A stretch of 64,000 nt of DNA from Salipiger aestuarii (GCF_003259905.1 NZ_QLMG01000004.1:103168-167167); one strand, 5' to 3'; positions 27,096 to 36,261 are shown, counted from the stretch's first letter. The notes: generated by a model not told the origin, from the letters alone. A program made the numbers and translations.

Positions 27096-28691
27096 ATGCC
27101 CAAGGTTCTCGTTTCCGACAAGCTTTCCGAAACCGCCGTTCAGATCTTTCGCGATCGCGGTATCGAGGTCGACTACCTGCCCGATGTCGGCAAGGACAAG
27201 GACAAGCTTGCCGAGATCATCGGCCAGTATGACGGCCTCGCCATCCGTTCCGCCACCAAGGTGACGCCGTCGCTGCTGGAGCATGCCACCAACCTCAAGG
27301 TCGTCGGTCGCGCTGGCATCGGCACCGACAACGTCGACAAGGAAGCCGCGTCGAAAAAGGGCGTGATCGTGATGAACACGCCCTTCGGCAACATGATCAC
27401 CACCGCCGAACATGCCATCGCCATGATGTTCTCGGTCGCGCGCCAGATCCCCGAGGCCGATGCCTCGACCCAGGCGGGCAAATGGGAAAAGTCGAAATTC
27501 ATGGGGGTCGAGCTGACGGCCAAGACCCTTGGCGTGATCGGCGCGGGCAACATCGGCGGCATCGTGTGTGACCGTGCGCGCGGTCTCAAGATGAAGGTCG
27601 TGGCCTACGACCCCTTCCTGTCGGAAGAAAAGGCCGCGCAGATGCAGATCGAAAAGGTCGAACTGGATGTTCTGCTCAAGCGCGCCGATTTCATCACCCT
27701 GCATGTGCCGCTGACCGATGGCACCCGCAATATCCTGTCGGCGGAAAACCTGGCCAAGACCAAGAAGGGCGTCCGGATCATCAACTGCGCCCGTGGCGGT
27801 CTTGTCGATGAAAACGCGCTGGCCGAGCTGCTGAAATCCGGCCATGTCGCGGGCGCCGCCTTTGACGTGTTCGCCGAAGAACCGGCCAAGGAAAACCCGC
27901 TGTTCGGTCTGAAGAACGTGGTCTGCACCCCGCATCTTGGTGCATCGACCACCGAGGCGCAGGAAAACGTGGCGCTTCAGGTCGCCGAACAGATGTCGGA
28001 TTACCTGCTGACCGGCGCTGTGACCAACGCGCTGAACATGCCGTCCGTGACCGCCGAAGAAGCCAAGGTCATGGGGCCATGGATCAAGACCGCGGGCCAC
28101 CTGGGCAACTTTCTCGGCCAGATGACCGATGACGAGCCGATCAAGGCGATCAACATCGTGTATGACGGCGAAGCGTCGACCATGAATCTTCAGGCGCTGA
28201 ACTGCGCGCTGATCGCGGGCATCATGAAGTCGATCAACCCCGAGGTGAACATGGTGTCGGCCCCCGCGCTTGCCAAGGATCGCGGCATCCAGATCGCGAC
28301 CACCAATCAGGCGCAATCGGGCGTGTTCGAAGGGTACATCAAGGTGACCATCACCACCCCGACCAAGGAACGGTCGATCGCGGGCACGGTGTTCAGCGAC
28401 GGCAAGCCGCGCTTTATCCAGATCAAGGGCATCAACATCGACGCCGAGGTCGGCGAGCACATGCTGTATACCACCAACGAAGACATCCCCGGCATCATCG
28501 GCACGCTTGGCACCATGTTGGGCGAGCACAAGGTGAACCTTGCGAACTTTACGCTGGGCCGGTCTGTGCAGGGCGGCGAGGCCATCGCCATTTCCTATCT
28601 TGACGAGCCGATGAAGGACTCGGCGGTCAAGGCGCTCAAGGACACCGGGCTGTTCCGTCAGGTGAAGCCGCTTCAGTTCGACATGTCGTAA
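27096..28691 (+). CDS. serA: D-3-phosphoglycerate dehydrogenase SerA
   Basis: A 531-residue type I PGDH committing glycolytic carbon to serine. NAD-binding GVIGAGNIGG, catalytic-region INCARGGLVDE and CTPHLGAST are present in the dehydrogenase domain (1-315), followed by an intervening ASB-type domain and a C-terminal ACT domain (about 455-531, MLYTTNEDIPGIIGTLG), which usually gives serine feedback control. AAAGGA ribosome site. Closed by a terminator. Confidence 0.96.
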   Translation: MPKVLVSDKLSETAVQIFRDRGIEVDYLPDVGKDKDKLAEIIGQYDGLAIRSATKVTPSLLEHATNLKVVGRAGIGTDNVDKEAASKKGVIVMNTPFGNMITTAEHAIAMMFSVARQIPEADASTQAGKWEKSKFMGVELTAKTLGVIGAGNIGGIVCDRARGLKMKVVAYDPFLSEEKAAQMQIEKVELDVLLKRADFITLHVPLTDGTRNILSAENLAKTKKGVRIINCARGGLVDENALAELLKSGHVAGAAFDVFAEEPAKENPLFGLKNVVCTPHLGASTTEAQENVALQVAEQMSDYLLTGAVTNALNMPSVTAEEAKVMGPWIKTAGHLGNFLGQMTDDEPIKAINIVYDGEASTMNLQALNCALIAGIMKSINPEVNMVSAPALAKDRGIQIATTNQAQSGVFEGYIKVTITTPTKERSIAGTVFSDGKPRFIQIKGINIDAEVGEHMLYTTNEDIPGIIGTLGTMLGEHKVNLANFTLGRSVQGGEAIAISYLDEPMKDSAVKALKDTGLFRQVKPLQFDMS

Positions 28692-28720
28692 ACCGGGCGC
28701 CAGAGAGGTATGACGACGAT

Positions 28721-28752
28721 GGGCGCCCTGCTTGCCTCGGGGCGCCCTTTTC
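28721..28752 (+). terminator. Terminator after serA
   Basis: GGGCGCCC (28721-28728) pairs with GGGCGCCC (28740-28747) around an 11-base loop and is followed by TTTTC. It starts 30 bases after the serA stop. Confidence 0.75.
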
Positions 28753-28863
28753 ATGGGGATCGGCGGTGGCATCCGTGCCATGCGGCGCTGACATTTCCGC
28801 GCCCCGGCCTTGCGGTGCGCTGCGGCAAGGCCAACTATAGACCGAGCAGACAAGGACATTCCC

Positions 28864-29583
28864 ATGCAACCGATTTTCGCCGTCGGTGACATTCACGGCT
28901 ATCTCGACCAGCTTCACCTGGCGCTTGAGACCATCGAACGCGAGGGCGGCACCGGGGCGACCACCGTCTTTACCGGGGATTTCGTCGATCGCGGCCCCGA
29001 CAGCCGCGGCGTGATCGAGACGCTGATGCAGGGACAGGCGCAGGGGCGCCCCTGGGTCTGCCTGCTGGGCAACCACGACCGTTATCTGCTGCGTTATCTT
29101 GATTTTCTTGCCTATCAGGACCGACGTACATCGCGCCCGCTCTATTATACCGATCCGCCGATCGGAGGCGACAAAACGCTGGAAAGCTACGGGGTGGACG
29201 TGGATGTGCGCCGCTGGCCCGAAGACATCCATGCCGACGCGCACAAGGCGATCCCGCAGGCGCATCTGGACTGGATCGCCGGGCTGCCGCTTATCTACGA
29301 AACCCAGGACCAGATCTTTGTCCATGCCGGGCTGCGTCCCGGCGTCGCGCTGCACGATCAGGAACAAAGCGATCTGGTCTGGATCCGCGAGCCGTTCCTG
29401 AGCGATACCACCGACTGGGGGCGCGTCGTGGTGCATGGGCACACCGCGCTGCAAGCGCCCGAAGCCTATGTGAACCGCATCAACCTTGACGGCGGGGCGG
29501 GCTATGGCCGCCCGCTGGTGCCCTGCGTGATCGAGGGGCGCAAGGGCTATGCCCTTGGCGCAAACGGCCGCCGCGCGCTGTAG
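28864..29583 (+). CDS. Calcineurin-like metallophosphatase (PP1/ApaH type)
   Basis: A 239-residue soluble phosphoesterase with the full metal-binding motif set: GDIHG near the N-terminus, GDFVDRGPDS, GNHD, HAG and VVHGHT. Members hydrolyse phosphoserine/threonine proteins or dinucleoside tetraphosphates; the motifs do not decide which. ATG 28864 has an AAGGACA ribosome site. It stops 2 bases before the convergent sulP gene. Confidence 0.85.
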   Translation: MQPIFAVGDIHGYLDQLHLALETIEREGGTGATTVFTGDFVDRGPDSRGVIETLMQGQAQGRPWVCLLGNHDRYLLRYLDFLAYQDRRTSRPLYYTDPPIGGDKTLESYGVDVDVRRWPEDIHADAHKAIPQAHLDWIAGLPLIYETQDQIFVHAGLRPGVALHDQEQSDLVWIREPFLSDTTDWGRVVVHGHTALQAPEAYVNRINLDGGAGYGRPLVPCVIEGRKGYALGANGRRAL

Positions 29584-29585
29584 CC

Positions 29586-31343
29586 TTATGGCGCGGCGGC
29601 GATCGGATCGTCGCGCGGATCATCGGGGCAGGGCCCCAGCGCGCACCAGGCATCGTATTGCGACAGGAATACCTGCCCGCTGAGATCATCCAGGAAACGC
29701 GACCGCTTGAGCCGGTCCATCACCGGGCCTTTGACCTCGGTCAGGTGCAGGGTGATGTTCACTTCGCCCAGCCGCGTGTTCAGCTCTTCGAGCGTTTCCA
29801 GCGCGCTGATGTCGACATCGTTGACCGCCGGGAACATCAGCACCACATGTCGCAGGTCGGCGCATTCGGCCACGCGGTTCAGCACATATTCCTCAAGGAA
29901 CCTGGCATTGACGAAATACAGGCTTTCGTCGACCCGCAGGGTCAGCACATGGGGCAGCGTGTCGACCTTGTGGCGGTGGATGTTGCGGAAGTGATGCGTG
30001 CCGGGGACAAGGCCGACCTCGGCCACATGCGGTTTCGATGTCTTGTAAAGATGCAGAAAGATCGACAGCAGCACCCCCGCCGACACGCCGGTTTCCACCC
30101 CCAGTGTCAGCGTCAGAACGATGGTCGCGGCAACGGCGGCGAAATCCACCTTGTTGTAGATCCATGTCTTTTTCAGGATCGAGACATCGACAAGCCCCAG
30201 CACCGCGACGATGATCGTCGCCGCCAGCGTCGCCTTGGGCAGAAAGAACAACAGCGGCGTCAGCGCCAGCGTTGCCACCGCGATGCCGACGGCGGTATAG
30301 GCCCCGGCGGCTGGGGTTTCGGCGCCGGCGTCGAAGTTCACAACCGACCGGGAAAACCCGCCCGTCACCGGAAACCCGCCCGACAGCGACGACGCAAGGT
30401 TCGACGTGCCCAGCCCGATCAGTTCCTGATCCGGGTCGATGCGCTGGCGACGCCTGGCCGCGAGCGTCTGCGCCACCGACACGGATTCGACGAACCCGAT
30501 GATCGAAATCAGCACGGCGGGCAGCAACAGCGCGCCCCACATCGTCAGGTCGAACGACGGGGCCGACAGCGGAGGCAGGCCGGTCGGCACCTCGCCCACC
30601 AGCTTGACACCGTGATCCCCAAGGTTGAACAGCCACGCCGCCAGTGTGGTCGCGACAACGGCGACCACCGGTCCGGCCTTGGCCCCGGTTTCGGCCAGCT
30701 TGTGCGGTATGCCAAGCGACATCAACAAGGGTTTCAACCCCTTGCGGACCCAGAACAGGAACGCGGTGGCCGCCGCACCGATCGTCAGAGTCGGGATGTT
30801 GACCTGTCCCAGATGGGCGATCAGCGACGGCACCAGCTTGATCAGCGTTTCGCCCTCGGCATCTACCCCAAGGATATGTTTGAGCTGAGACGCAGCGATC
30901 AGCACCCCCGACGCGGTGATGAACCCGGCGATGACAGGATGGCTTAGAAAATTGGCGATGAACCCCAGCCGGAGCACCCCCAGCAGCGTGAGGATCCCCC
31001 CCGAGATGAACGCCAGCGTGATCGCCGCCAGCGCGATGTCGCCGGGATCGCTCAGGCCCAGTTGTCCGATGGCGGCAGCGGTCATCAGCGACACCACCGC
31101 AACCGGTCCCACCGCCAGCGTGCGCGACGAGCCGAAGATGGCGTAGGCCACCAACGGCAGGATCGACGCATACAGGCCCATTTCGGCGGGCAACCCGGCC
31201 AGCAACGCATAGGCCAGAGACTGCGGAATCAGCATGATGGTCACGATGACCGCCGCCACAAGGTCCGCCGTGGCGGTGTCGCGCGTATAGGCACGCCCCC
31301 ATGTCAGGATGGGCAGGTAGCGGGAAAGCGGCGGTAGGGTCAT
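29586..31343 (-). CDS. SulP-family anion transporter with STAS domain
   Basis: A 585-residue inner-membrane transporter for sulfate, bicarbonate or related anions. The N-terminal half has the SulP signature (TADLVAAVIVTIMLIPQSLAYA, GLYASILPLVAYAIFGSSR) and about 11-14 hydrophobic helices; GGFPVTGGFSRSVVN is the conserved family block. Residues about 455-560 form the cytoplasmic STAS domain (VNDVDISALETLEEL). A striking 17-bp inverted repeat lies 21 bases before its start. Confidence 0.9.
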   Translation of the reverse strand: MTLPPLSRYLPILTWGRAYTRDTATADLVAAVIVTIMLIPQSLAYALLAGLPAEMGLYASILPLVAYAIFGSSRTLAVGPVAVVSLMTAAAIGQLGLSDPGDIALAAITLAFISGGILTLLGVLRLGFIANFLSHPVIAGFITASGVLIAASQLKHILGVDAEGETLIKLVPSLIAHLGQVNIPTLTIGAAATAFLFWVRKGLKPLLMSLGIPHKLAETGAKAGPVVAVVATTLAAWLFNLGDHGVKLVGEVPTGLPPLSAPSFDLTMWGALLLPAVLISIIGFVESVSVAQTLAARRRQRIDPDQELIGLGTSNLASSLSGGFPVTGGFSRSVVNFDAGAETPAAGAYTAVGIAVATLALTPLLFFLPKATLAATIIVAVLGLVDVSILKKTWIYNKVDFAAVAATIVLTLTLGVETGVSAGVLLSIFLHLYKTSKPHVAEVGLVPGTHHFRNIHRHKVDTLPHVLTLRVDESLYFVNARFLEEYVLNRVAECADLRHVVLMFPAVNDVDISALETLEELNTRLGEVNITLHLTEVKGPVMDRLKRSRFLDDLSGQVFLSQYDAWCALGPCPDDPRDDPIAAAP

Positions 31344-31364
31344 CGGCGACGTCCTGAATGCGGC

Positions 31365-31410
31365 AAGGTGGGGCGCCGGAGGCCGTGGGCGGTCTCCGGC
31401 GCCCCACCTT
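31365..31410 (-). repeat. Perfect 17-bp inverted repeat in the sulP leader
   Basis: AAGGTGGGGCGCCGGAG (31365-31381) is exactly complementary to 31394-31410, with a 12-base spacer. On the sulP transcript it would be a very stable stem ending 21 bases before the start codon, just upstream of the AGGA ribosome site. No U-run follows in the sulP direction. Confidence 0.8.
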
Positions 31411-31476
31411 ATATTCCAAGGTTAGAATTATTGAAGGGACTTCGGTGCTGAACCCTGTCCGAGCGGGGCGTCTGCG

Positions 31477-31743
31477 TCATTGTGGCATCGCGGTTGTGGG
31501 CGGCGCCATCCATTCCCGGCCTTGCGGCATCGCCGTCCAACAAACCGGCGGCTGGATCGGTTCCGCGCGCAGCGATGCGACGCAGGCCTGTCCGGTCGGC
31601 GCCCGCGTCATCGGGGCGGTCGCACGATAGCCGGCGGGGGCGATCTGCGGGACCACAGCGATGGCGTCGTCGACCCTGCGAATGTCCAGGGCGCGTTTCG
31701 CCCGACGTCTGGCCCGCAGCAGGGATGCCGCCTGTTTGTTCAC
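31477..31743 (-). CDS. Possible small basic protein, unsupported by homology
   Basis: A GTG-initiated frame of 88 codons (VNKQAASLLRARRRAKRALD at the N-terminus) has strongly GC-biased third positions like real genes here. There is no clear ribosome site and no family I recognise. It lies downstream of rpmE and its terminator, on the same strand. Could be real or chance in GC-rich DNA. Confidence 0.3.
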   Translation of the reverse strand: MNKQAASLLRARRRAKRALDIRRVDDAIAVVPQIAPAGYRATAPMTRAPTGQACVASLRAEPIQPPVCWTAMPQGREWMAPPTTAMPQ

Positions 31744-31821
31744 ATGGTTTATTGTCGCAGCAGGGCTTCGCCGCGTGCCGGATGCCACATGGCGCGGCCC
31801 CTGCACGCCGCCGTTCCAACG

Positions 31822-31851
31822 AAAAACGCCGCCCCCGAAGGAGCGGCGTTT
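31822..31851 (-). terminator. Terminator of the rplS-rpmE unit
   Basis: On the minus strand AAACGCCGC pairs with GCGGCGTTT around a 10-base loop and is followed by TTTTTCG (stem continuing into the T-run). It starts 22 bases after the rpmE stop. Confidence 0.85.
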
Positions 31852-31873
31852 GAACGACCATATGAAGCGAGGA

Positions 31874-32095
31874 TCAGAAACCCAGGCCTTCGTATTTTTT
31901 CTTGAACTTCGACACGCGACCGCCAGCGTCCAGCAGGCGCGAATTGCCGCCCGTCCAGGCCGGGTGCACGGTGGGGTCGATGTCCAGCGACATCTGGGCG
32001 CCTTCTTTGCCCCAGGTGGTGCGGGTCTGGTAGATGGTGCCGTCGGTCATCTTGACGTCGATGACGTGGTAGTCGGGGTGGATGCCCTTTTTCAT
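31874..32095 (-). CDS. rpmE: 50S ribosomal protein L31
   Basis: A 73-residue ribosomal protein: [14 protein letters not shown] at the start, [25 protein letters not shown] at the end. The zinc-binding CxxC pair of the long L31 form is absent, so this is the cysteine-free type. It follows rplS by 11 bases with a GGAGAGACG ribosome site. Confidence 0.96.
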   Translation of the reverse strand: MKKGIHPDYHVIDVKMTDGTIYQTRTTWGKEGAQMSLDIDPTVHPAWTGGNSRLLDAGGRVSKFKKKYEGLGF

Positions 32096-32106
32096 GACGT
32101 CTCTCC

Positions 32107-32490
32107 TTACGCGCTGGCGCCGGCGAGCGGCTTGTAGTTGGTGACTTCGGCGATACGGGCCGACTTGCCGCGACGCTCGCGCAGGTAGTACAGCTTGGCG
32201 CGGCGCACACGACCACGGCGCACGACTTCGATCGAGTCGATGTTGGTCGAATACAGCGGGAAGACGCGCTCGACGCCCTCACCAAAGGAAATCTTGCGAA
32301 CGGTGAACGAGCCCGCGATACCCTTGCCGTTCTTGCGGCTGATGCAGACGCCTTCGTAGTTCTGCACGCGGGTACGGGTGCCCTCGGTCACCTTGTAGCC
32401 GACGCGAATGGTGTCGCCGGCCTTGAAGTCGGGGATGGTTTTCCCCAGGGCGGCAATTTGTTCCGCCTCGATCTGTGCGATCAGATTCAT
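32107..32490 (-). CDS. rplS: 50S ribosomal protein L19
   Basis: A 127-residue ribosomal protein at the 30S-50S interface. [48 protein letters not shown] and [18 protein letters not shown] are the L19 signatures. The ribosome site AGGAGT lies before the ATG; a leader hairpin lies just upstream. Confidence 0.97.
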   Translation of the reverse strand: MNLIAQIEAEQIAALGKTIPDFKAGDTIRVGYKVTEGTRTRVQNYEGVCISRKNGKGIAGSFTVRKISFGEGVERVFPLYSTNIDSIEVVRRGRVRRAKLYYLRERRGKSARIAEVTNYKPLAGASA

Positions 32491-32510
32491 CTGACGCTAC
32501 TCCTGATGGC

Positions 32511-32527
32511 TCACGGTTGGCCCGTGA
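32511..32527 (-). promoter_or_regulatory. Leader hairpin upstream of rplS
   Basis: TCACGG and CCGTGA pair around a 5-base loop about 20 bases before the rplS start. The 274-bp stretch 32491-32764 contains no gene; it is GC-rich and may include the rplS promoter and leader. Confidence 0.35.
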
Positions 32528-32764
32528 AGATGTCTCGCGTCCCAGAGCTCCGGTCTTCGTTCGGGTCCGCGCCGGAAGGTCCGGGGCGCCCGCAGGAGGC
32601 TATCGACGGCGTTCTCGTTTATGCGGTCTTCGGGGCCGTCAGGGTCCGCCGAAGCAGCGGGTCAGGCAACACCGAAGAAGCCCGCGCGACTCGTTGGCCC
32701 CGCAGACGCGCTGCGTATAGGCGCTGCGCGCGCTTGGAGCAAGGAAAATATGGGCCGGGGCGGG

Positions 32765-33215
32765 CTAGAGCAGCTTCTTGTATCCGATGTGACTGGGCGT
32801 GAAGCCAAGCCGGTCGTAAAAGCGATGCGCGGCGTTGCGGCTGGCGTCGGTGGTCAGTTGCATCAGAACACAGCCCCGGCGCGAGGCCTCATCCGTGGCC
32901 CAGTCGATCAGACGGGCCCCAAGGCCCCGGCTGCGGCAGGTGGCGTGCACGCGCACCGCTTCGATCGTGCCGCGCAGCGCACCCTTGCGCGACAGGCCCG
33001 GCGTCAGGGTCAGCTGAAGCGTGCCCACCACGCTGCCGTTGTCCTCGGCCACCACGAGGCACTGGTTGGGGTCGGCGTGGATCGCATCGAAAGCAGTGTG
33101 ATAGCTATCCGCCAGCGGCGGCCCAAGATCTTCGCGCGCGGCGCCCAGCGGGTCATCCGCCAGCAGCGTGACGATGGCGGTCAGATCGTCCGCGGGTGGC
33201 GGGGCGGATGATCAT
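32765..33215 (-). pseudogene. GNAT acetyltransferase with one-base frameshift near its start
   Basis: From ATG 33215 (overlapping the trmD stop by ATGA) the frame reads MIIRPATR and then goes off frame, stopping after 20 codons. The next frame continues DDLTAIVTLLADDPLG and runs to a complete GNAT domain (VRVHATCRSRGLGARLIDWA acetyl-CoA loop, AAHRFYDRLGF) ending KKLL. Removing one C from the CCC run at 33194-33196 gives a clean 149-residue protein. Either a real disruption or a sequencing error. A GTG at 33055 could make a 96-residue remnant lacking the first strands. Confidence 0.85.
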
Positions 33216-34048
33216 GGCGTGTCCTCGTATGTGGCCCACAGATCGGGGCGGCGGGCCCTGGTGATCTCTTCGGACCGGGCGCGGCGCCATTTGGCGATTT
33301 CCCCATGATGGCCCGACATCAGCACCGCGGGGATGTCGTGACCGTTCCACTGGGCGGGACGGGTGTATTGCGGATGTTCCAGCAAGCCGTTGGAAAAGCT
33401 TTCCTCTTCGGTCGAATCCGCGTTGCCCAGCACACCGGGCAGAAGGCGGACCGTTGCATCCAGCAGGGCCTGCGCCGCCAGCTCGCCCCCGGTCAGCACG
33501 AAATCGCCCAGCGACACCTCGGTGATGCCGTAATGTTCAATCACACGTTCATCCAGCCCCTCAAAACGTCCGCACAGCAGGGTTACGCCAGGGCGGGTCG
33601 CCAGATCGCGTGCCATGGTCTGATCGAATCGGCGACCGCGCGGTGACAGGTACAGGATCGGTGCGGCCCGATGGATGCGGGCGCGCGCGGCCTCGACCGC
33701 GGAGCCGACGACATCGGGGCGCAGCACCATGCCCGCGCCGCCGCCCGCCGGAGTGTCATCGACGTTGCGGTGCTTGCCGATGCCGAAGTCGCGCAGGGGG
33801 ATGGTGTCAAGCTGCCAGCGTCCCTCCTGCATCGCCTTGCCTGTCAGCGACAGGCCAAGCACGCCGGGAAACGCCTCGGGGAACAGGGTGATGACCTGCG
33901 CGGTCCAGGCGTGGGCGAGCATGGGGTGGCTGTCCATCAGCTGGCGCGGCTTGAGGCTGGGGCGCACGGATTTGCGCCCGTGCGATTTCGGGGGCGACTT
34001 GGGGGGCGGTTTTGCGGGAGGCATCGAAGGGGGCGGGGTGTCGGTCAT
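33212..34048 (-). CDS. trmD: tRNA (guanine37-N1)-methyltransferase TrmD
   Basis: A 278-residue SPOUT methyltransferase that prevents frameshifting by methylating G37. The core begins about residue 48 (WTAQVITLFPEAFPG) and has the knot motifs LLCGRFEGLDERVIEHY and SLGDFVLTGGELAAQ plus PQYTRPAQWNG. The first 45 or so residues are a Pro/Lys-rich extension (PPPSMPPAKPPPKSPPK) absent from E. coli TrmD. ATG 34048 is favoured by AAGG 8 bases upstream. Confidence 0.95.
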   Translation of the reverse strand: MTDTPPPSMPPAKPPPKSPPKSHGRKSVRPSLKPRQLMDSHPMLAHAWTAQVITLFPEAFPGVLGLSLTGKAMQEGRWQLDTIPLRDFGIGKHRNVDDTPAGGGAGMVLRPDVVGSAVEAARARIHRAAPILYLSPRGRRFDQTMARDLATRPGVTLLCGRFEGLDERVIEHYGITEVSLGDFVLTGGELAAQALLDATVRLLPGVLGNADSTEEESFSNGLLEHPQYTRPAQWNGHDIPAVLMSGHHGEIAKWRRARSEEITRARRPDLWATYEDTP

Positions 34049-34080
34049 GAACATTGCCTTACGCGCTTGCCGGGCGCGGC

Positions 34081-34890
34081 TCAAGCGTGGGGGGACAGGT
34101 TGGATCGCTTGACGGCCAGTCTGCGGATCGTGCGTTTGGCATCGGACAGCGCCTCATCATCCAGACCGCTGCGGTTCAGTGCCAGCAGCACCTCGGCCAT
34201 GCCCAGATCGGGCTGGGCGTTCACGGGGGGGGGGATCCCCAGCGCGGCGCGGACATCGGCTGGCACATCGGTCAGGTCCAGCAGCGGGGCAAGCGGACCT
34301 TCGGGGCGCGCGGCGCTGTCTTCCAGCGGTGCGGTGACGACCTGCGCGGTCACGGCGGCGCGCACCGCATCGACAACGGCCGACAGGTCGGCGGCGCGGG
34401 GCAGGTCGTCGGCATAGGGATCAAGGTCCTTGGTCAGCCGGGTCGAGCGCAGGTTCTGCCACCAGGTCGACCGCAGCCACGGGTCCGGCGCGCGGGTCGA
34501 AAAATAAATCACCAGGTCCAGCGCGGGGCCGAACCAGTGCCGCGCGTTATCGGCGATCACGCGCAGGATGTCGGGCGCGGCATCATAGGCGGCGATGCCG
34601 TTGCGCCCCGGCATATGGCCGCACAGATCCTCGGAAGACATCAGCACGGGGCGCGTGTCCTCGCGCCCGATGCTGCGGAAAAACCGCAATGCGTTGCGCC
34701 CGATGGCGGCGAAATGCTTGTCGGACCGCGTGACCGACCAGCTGCGGGCAGAGGCGGTCAGCGGGTCGAAATCCTCGCGCAGGTGGATGCGCAGATGCGG
34801 GGCAAGCGCGTCGCGGTTCTGGGCCAGAGCATGCTGCACGGTGCTGGTGCCGGTCTTGTGAAATCCCGCGTGAACGACGACCCGCGTCAT
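34081..34890 (-). CDS. Sulfotransferase-like protein
   Basis: A 269-residue protein whose N-terminus [19 protein letters not shown] is the 5'-phosphosulfate loop of PAPS-dependent sulfotransferases, and [19 protein letters not shown] resembles the 3'-phosphate block. It probably sulfates a carbohydrate or small molecule; no substrate is evident. It overlaps the rimM stop by ATGA and precedes trmD, an unusual place for such an enzyme. Confidence 0.7.
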   Translation of the reverse strand: MTRVVVHAGFHKTGTSTVQHALAQNRDALAPHLRIHLREDFDPLTASARSWSVTRSDKHFAAIGRNALRFFRSIGREDTRPVLMSSEDLCGHMPGRNGIAAYDAAPDILRVIADNARHWFGPALDLVIYFSTRAPDPWLRSTWWQNLRSTRLTKDLDPYADDLPRAADLSAVVDAVRAAVTAQVVTAPLEDSAARPEGPLAPLLDLTDVPADVRAALGIPPPVNAQPDLGMAEVLLALNRSGLDDEALSDAKRTIRRLAVKRSNLSPHA

Positions 34891-35393
34891 TCCAGCAAGC
34901 CCTCTGGCGGGTCGGCGACGATGCGCCCGGAGGCCAGATCGACCGTCGGCACCACCGCCAGCGTGAACGGCATCAGCACGGTTTTCGACCCGCCGGGCAC
35001 CACCAGTTCCAGCAGATCGGCGGCGCCGTGGTTGTGTACCGCCTTGACCCGGCCGATTTCGGCGCCGCCGGTGTCGAACACCGCAAGGCCGATCAGGTCG
35101 GCGTGATAGTATTCGTCATCGGGCAGGGCGGGCAGGCGGTCGCGCGGGGCGAACAGCCGCACACCGTTCAGCGCATCCGCGTCTTCCTTGGTACGCACGC
35201 CGGACAGGCGCGCGGCAAAGCCGCCCTTGACCTGCCCGGTCAGCTGAACGTCAAAGCGGCGCGCGCCGTCCTCGGTTGTCAGGGGGGCATAGTCGGCAAT
35301 GGCCTCGGGGTCGGCGGTAAAGCTTTTCAGCCGCACTTCACCGTGCACGCCGAAGGCGCCCGAAATCGCGCCGACGCAGATCGTCTCGCTCAT
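34887..35393 (-). CDS. rimM: 16S rRNA processing protein RimM
   Basis: A 168-residue ribosome maturation factor for the 30S head. The N-terminal domain has [20 protein letters not shown], the C-terminal PRC barrel has [15 protein letters not shown] and [16 protein letters not shown]. It sits in the usual rpsP-rimM-trmD-rplS order, although a porin gene separates it from rpsP. Confidence 0.95.
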   Translation of the reverse strand: MSETICVGAISGAFGVHGEVRLKSFTADPEAIADYAPLTTEDGARRFDVQLTGQVKGGFAARLSGVRTKEDADALNGVRLFAPRDRLPALPDDEYYHADLIGLAVFDTGGAEIGRVKAVHNHGAADLLELVVPGGSKTVLMPFTLAVVPTVDLASGRIVADPPEGLLE

Positions 35394-35410
35394 GTTGCTT
35401 GTCCCCGCGC

Positions 35411-35449
35411 ATGAAAACTCCGGGTCACTGGATAAACCAGCGCCCGGAG
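35411..35449 (-). terminator. Terminator between the MipA-like gene and rimM
   Basis: CTCCGGG and CCCGGAG form the outer stem and CTGG/CCAG an inner stem; on the minus strand TTTTC follows. It lies 23 bases after the MipA-like stop, separating it from rimM. Confidence 0.75.
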
Positions 35450-35472
35450 CATTTGCAATCTTGTGCGCAAAC

Positions 35473-36261
35473 TCAGAAGCGCAGGCGCATGGCGCGGGTC
35501 ACGCCGAACCGAACGGTCCACTGGTCGGGATCGTCGACAATCGGGCTGTCGGCGGCGTCGTTGCGGTAGTTTTCCCAGGTCACGGCGCCCTCAAGCCCCC
35601 AGTCGTCGGTCAGCCGGTAGCGCGCGCCCATTTCTACGCCTGCGGACAGCAGGCCACCGTCGGCGTCATAGCTGCTCCGCGAGGCGGTCGCCTCGTCCGA
35701 ATCCACGCCGAAATAGGTGTCGGCGTAATCGTCGCTGCCCCAAAACAGGCGGGGACCGATCGTCAGTTTCCAGCGGTCGTCGGGGCGGGCGATCAGGTCC
35801 ATCCCGGCCTCTCCGACCCAGGCTTCATGGCCGCCAAGCCCGCGCCGCATGTCGGCAAACACCTCATAGCTGCGGCTCGTGAAGCTGACGCCAAAGCCAA
35901 GCTCGACCGCGGCATCGACATCGTCCATGCCGCGCAGCGTGCCATGGTCGGAACTGTCGCGTTCGGAAATATAGCGGAACGATCCGCGCATGCCAAAGCC
36001 AAGCGCGTCGACCCAGGGGTCGCTGTCGCCGAAGCTGCGCCCGTTTCTCAGCGTCAGCCCGTCAAAGCTGAACGCGATGTCGGGAACGGCCGTGTAATCC
36101 TCGGACCCGAAATAATCGGGCGCAGAGGCCACGCCACCGCGCAGCGTAAAGGCGACGCCGGGCTGGTTGCCCTGGGTCGAAAGCCGATCCTGAGCGGCCG
36201 CGCCGCTGGCGAGCAGCACGCCGACAAGCGTCAGGGAACAGGCGAAGCGCGAGGTGATCAT
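35473..36261 (-). CDS. MipA/OmpV-family outer membrane protein
   Basis: A 262-residue exported protein with signal peptide [24 protein letters not shown], then MipA-type strands ([31 protein letters not shown]) and a C-terminal phenylalanine expected of a barrel. Members scaffold murein enzymes or act as small outer-membrane barrels; the exact role here is not visible. It has terminators on both sides and so is its own unit inside the ribosomal block. Confidence 0.82.
   Translation of the reverse strand: MITSRFACSLTLVGVLLASGAAAQDRLSTQGNQPGVAFTLRGGVASAPDYFGSEDYTAVPDIAFSFDGLTLRNGRSFGDSDPWVDALGFGMRGSFRYISERDSSDHGTLRGMDDVDAAVELGFGVSFTSRSYEVFADMRRGLGGHEAWVGEAGMDLIARPDDRWKLTIGPRLFWGSDDYADTYFGVDSDEATASRSSYDADGGLLSAGVEMGARYRLTDDWGLEGAVTWENYRNDAADSPIVDDPDQWTVRFGVTRAMRLRF

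Larger units (their letters stand above)
31344..31873. other. 530-bp region between sulP and rpmE
   Basis: Besides the sulP leader palindrome, a possible 88-codon frame (31477-31743, minus) and the rpmE terminator (31822-31851), nothing is recognisable. No tRNA or repeat was seen. Local AT content rises at 31408-31440, which may hold the sulP promoter. Confidence 0.5.

Noticed and set aside
25848..28892. 1014-codon minus-strand frame opposite serC and serA
   Set aside because: serC and serA are unmistakable on the plus strand; the antisense product has no known domain.
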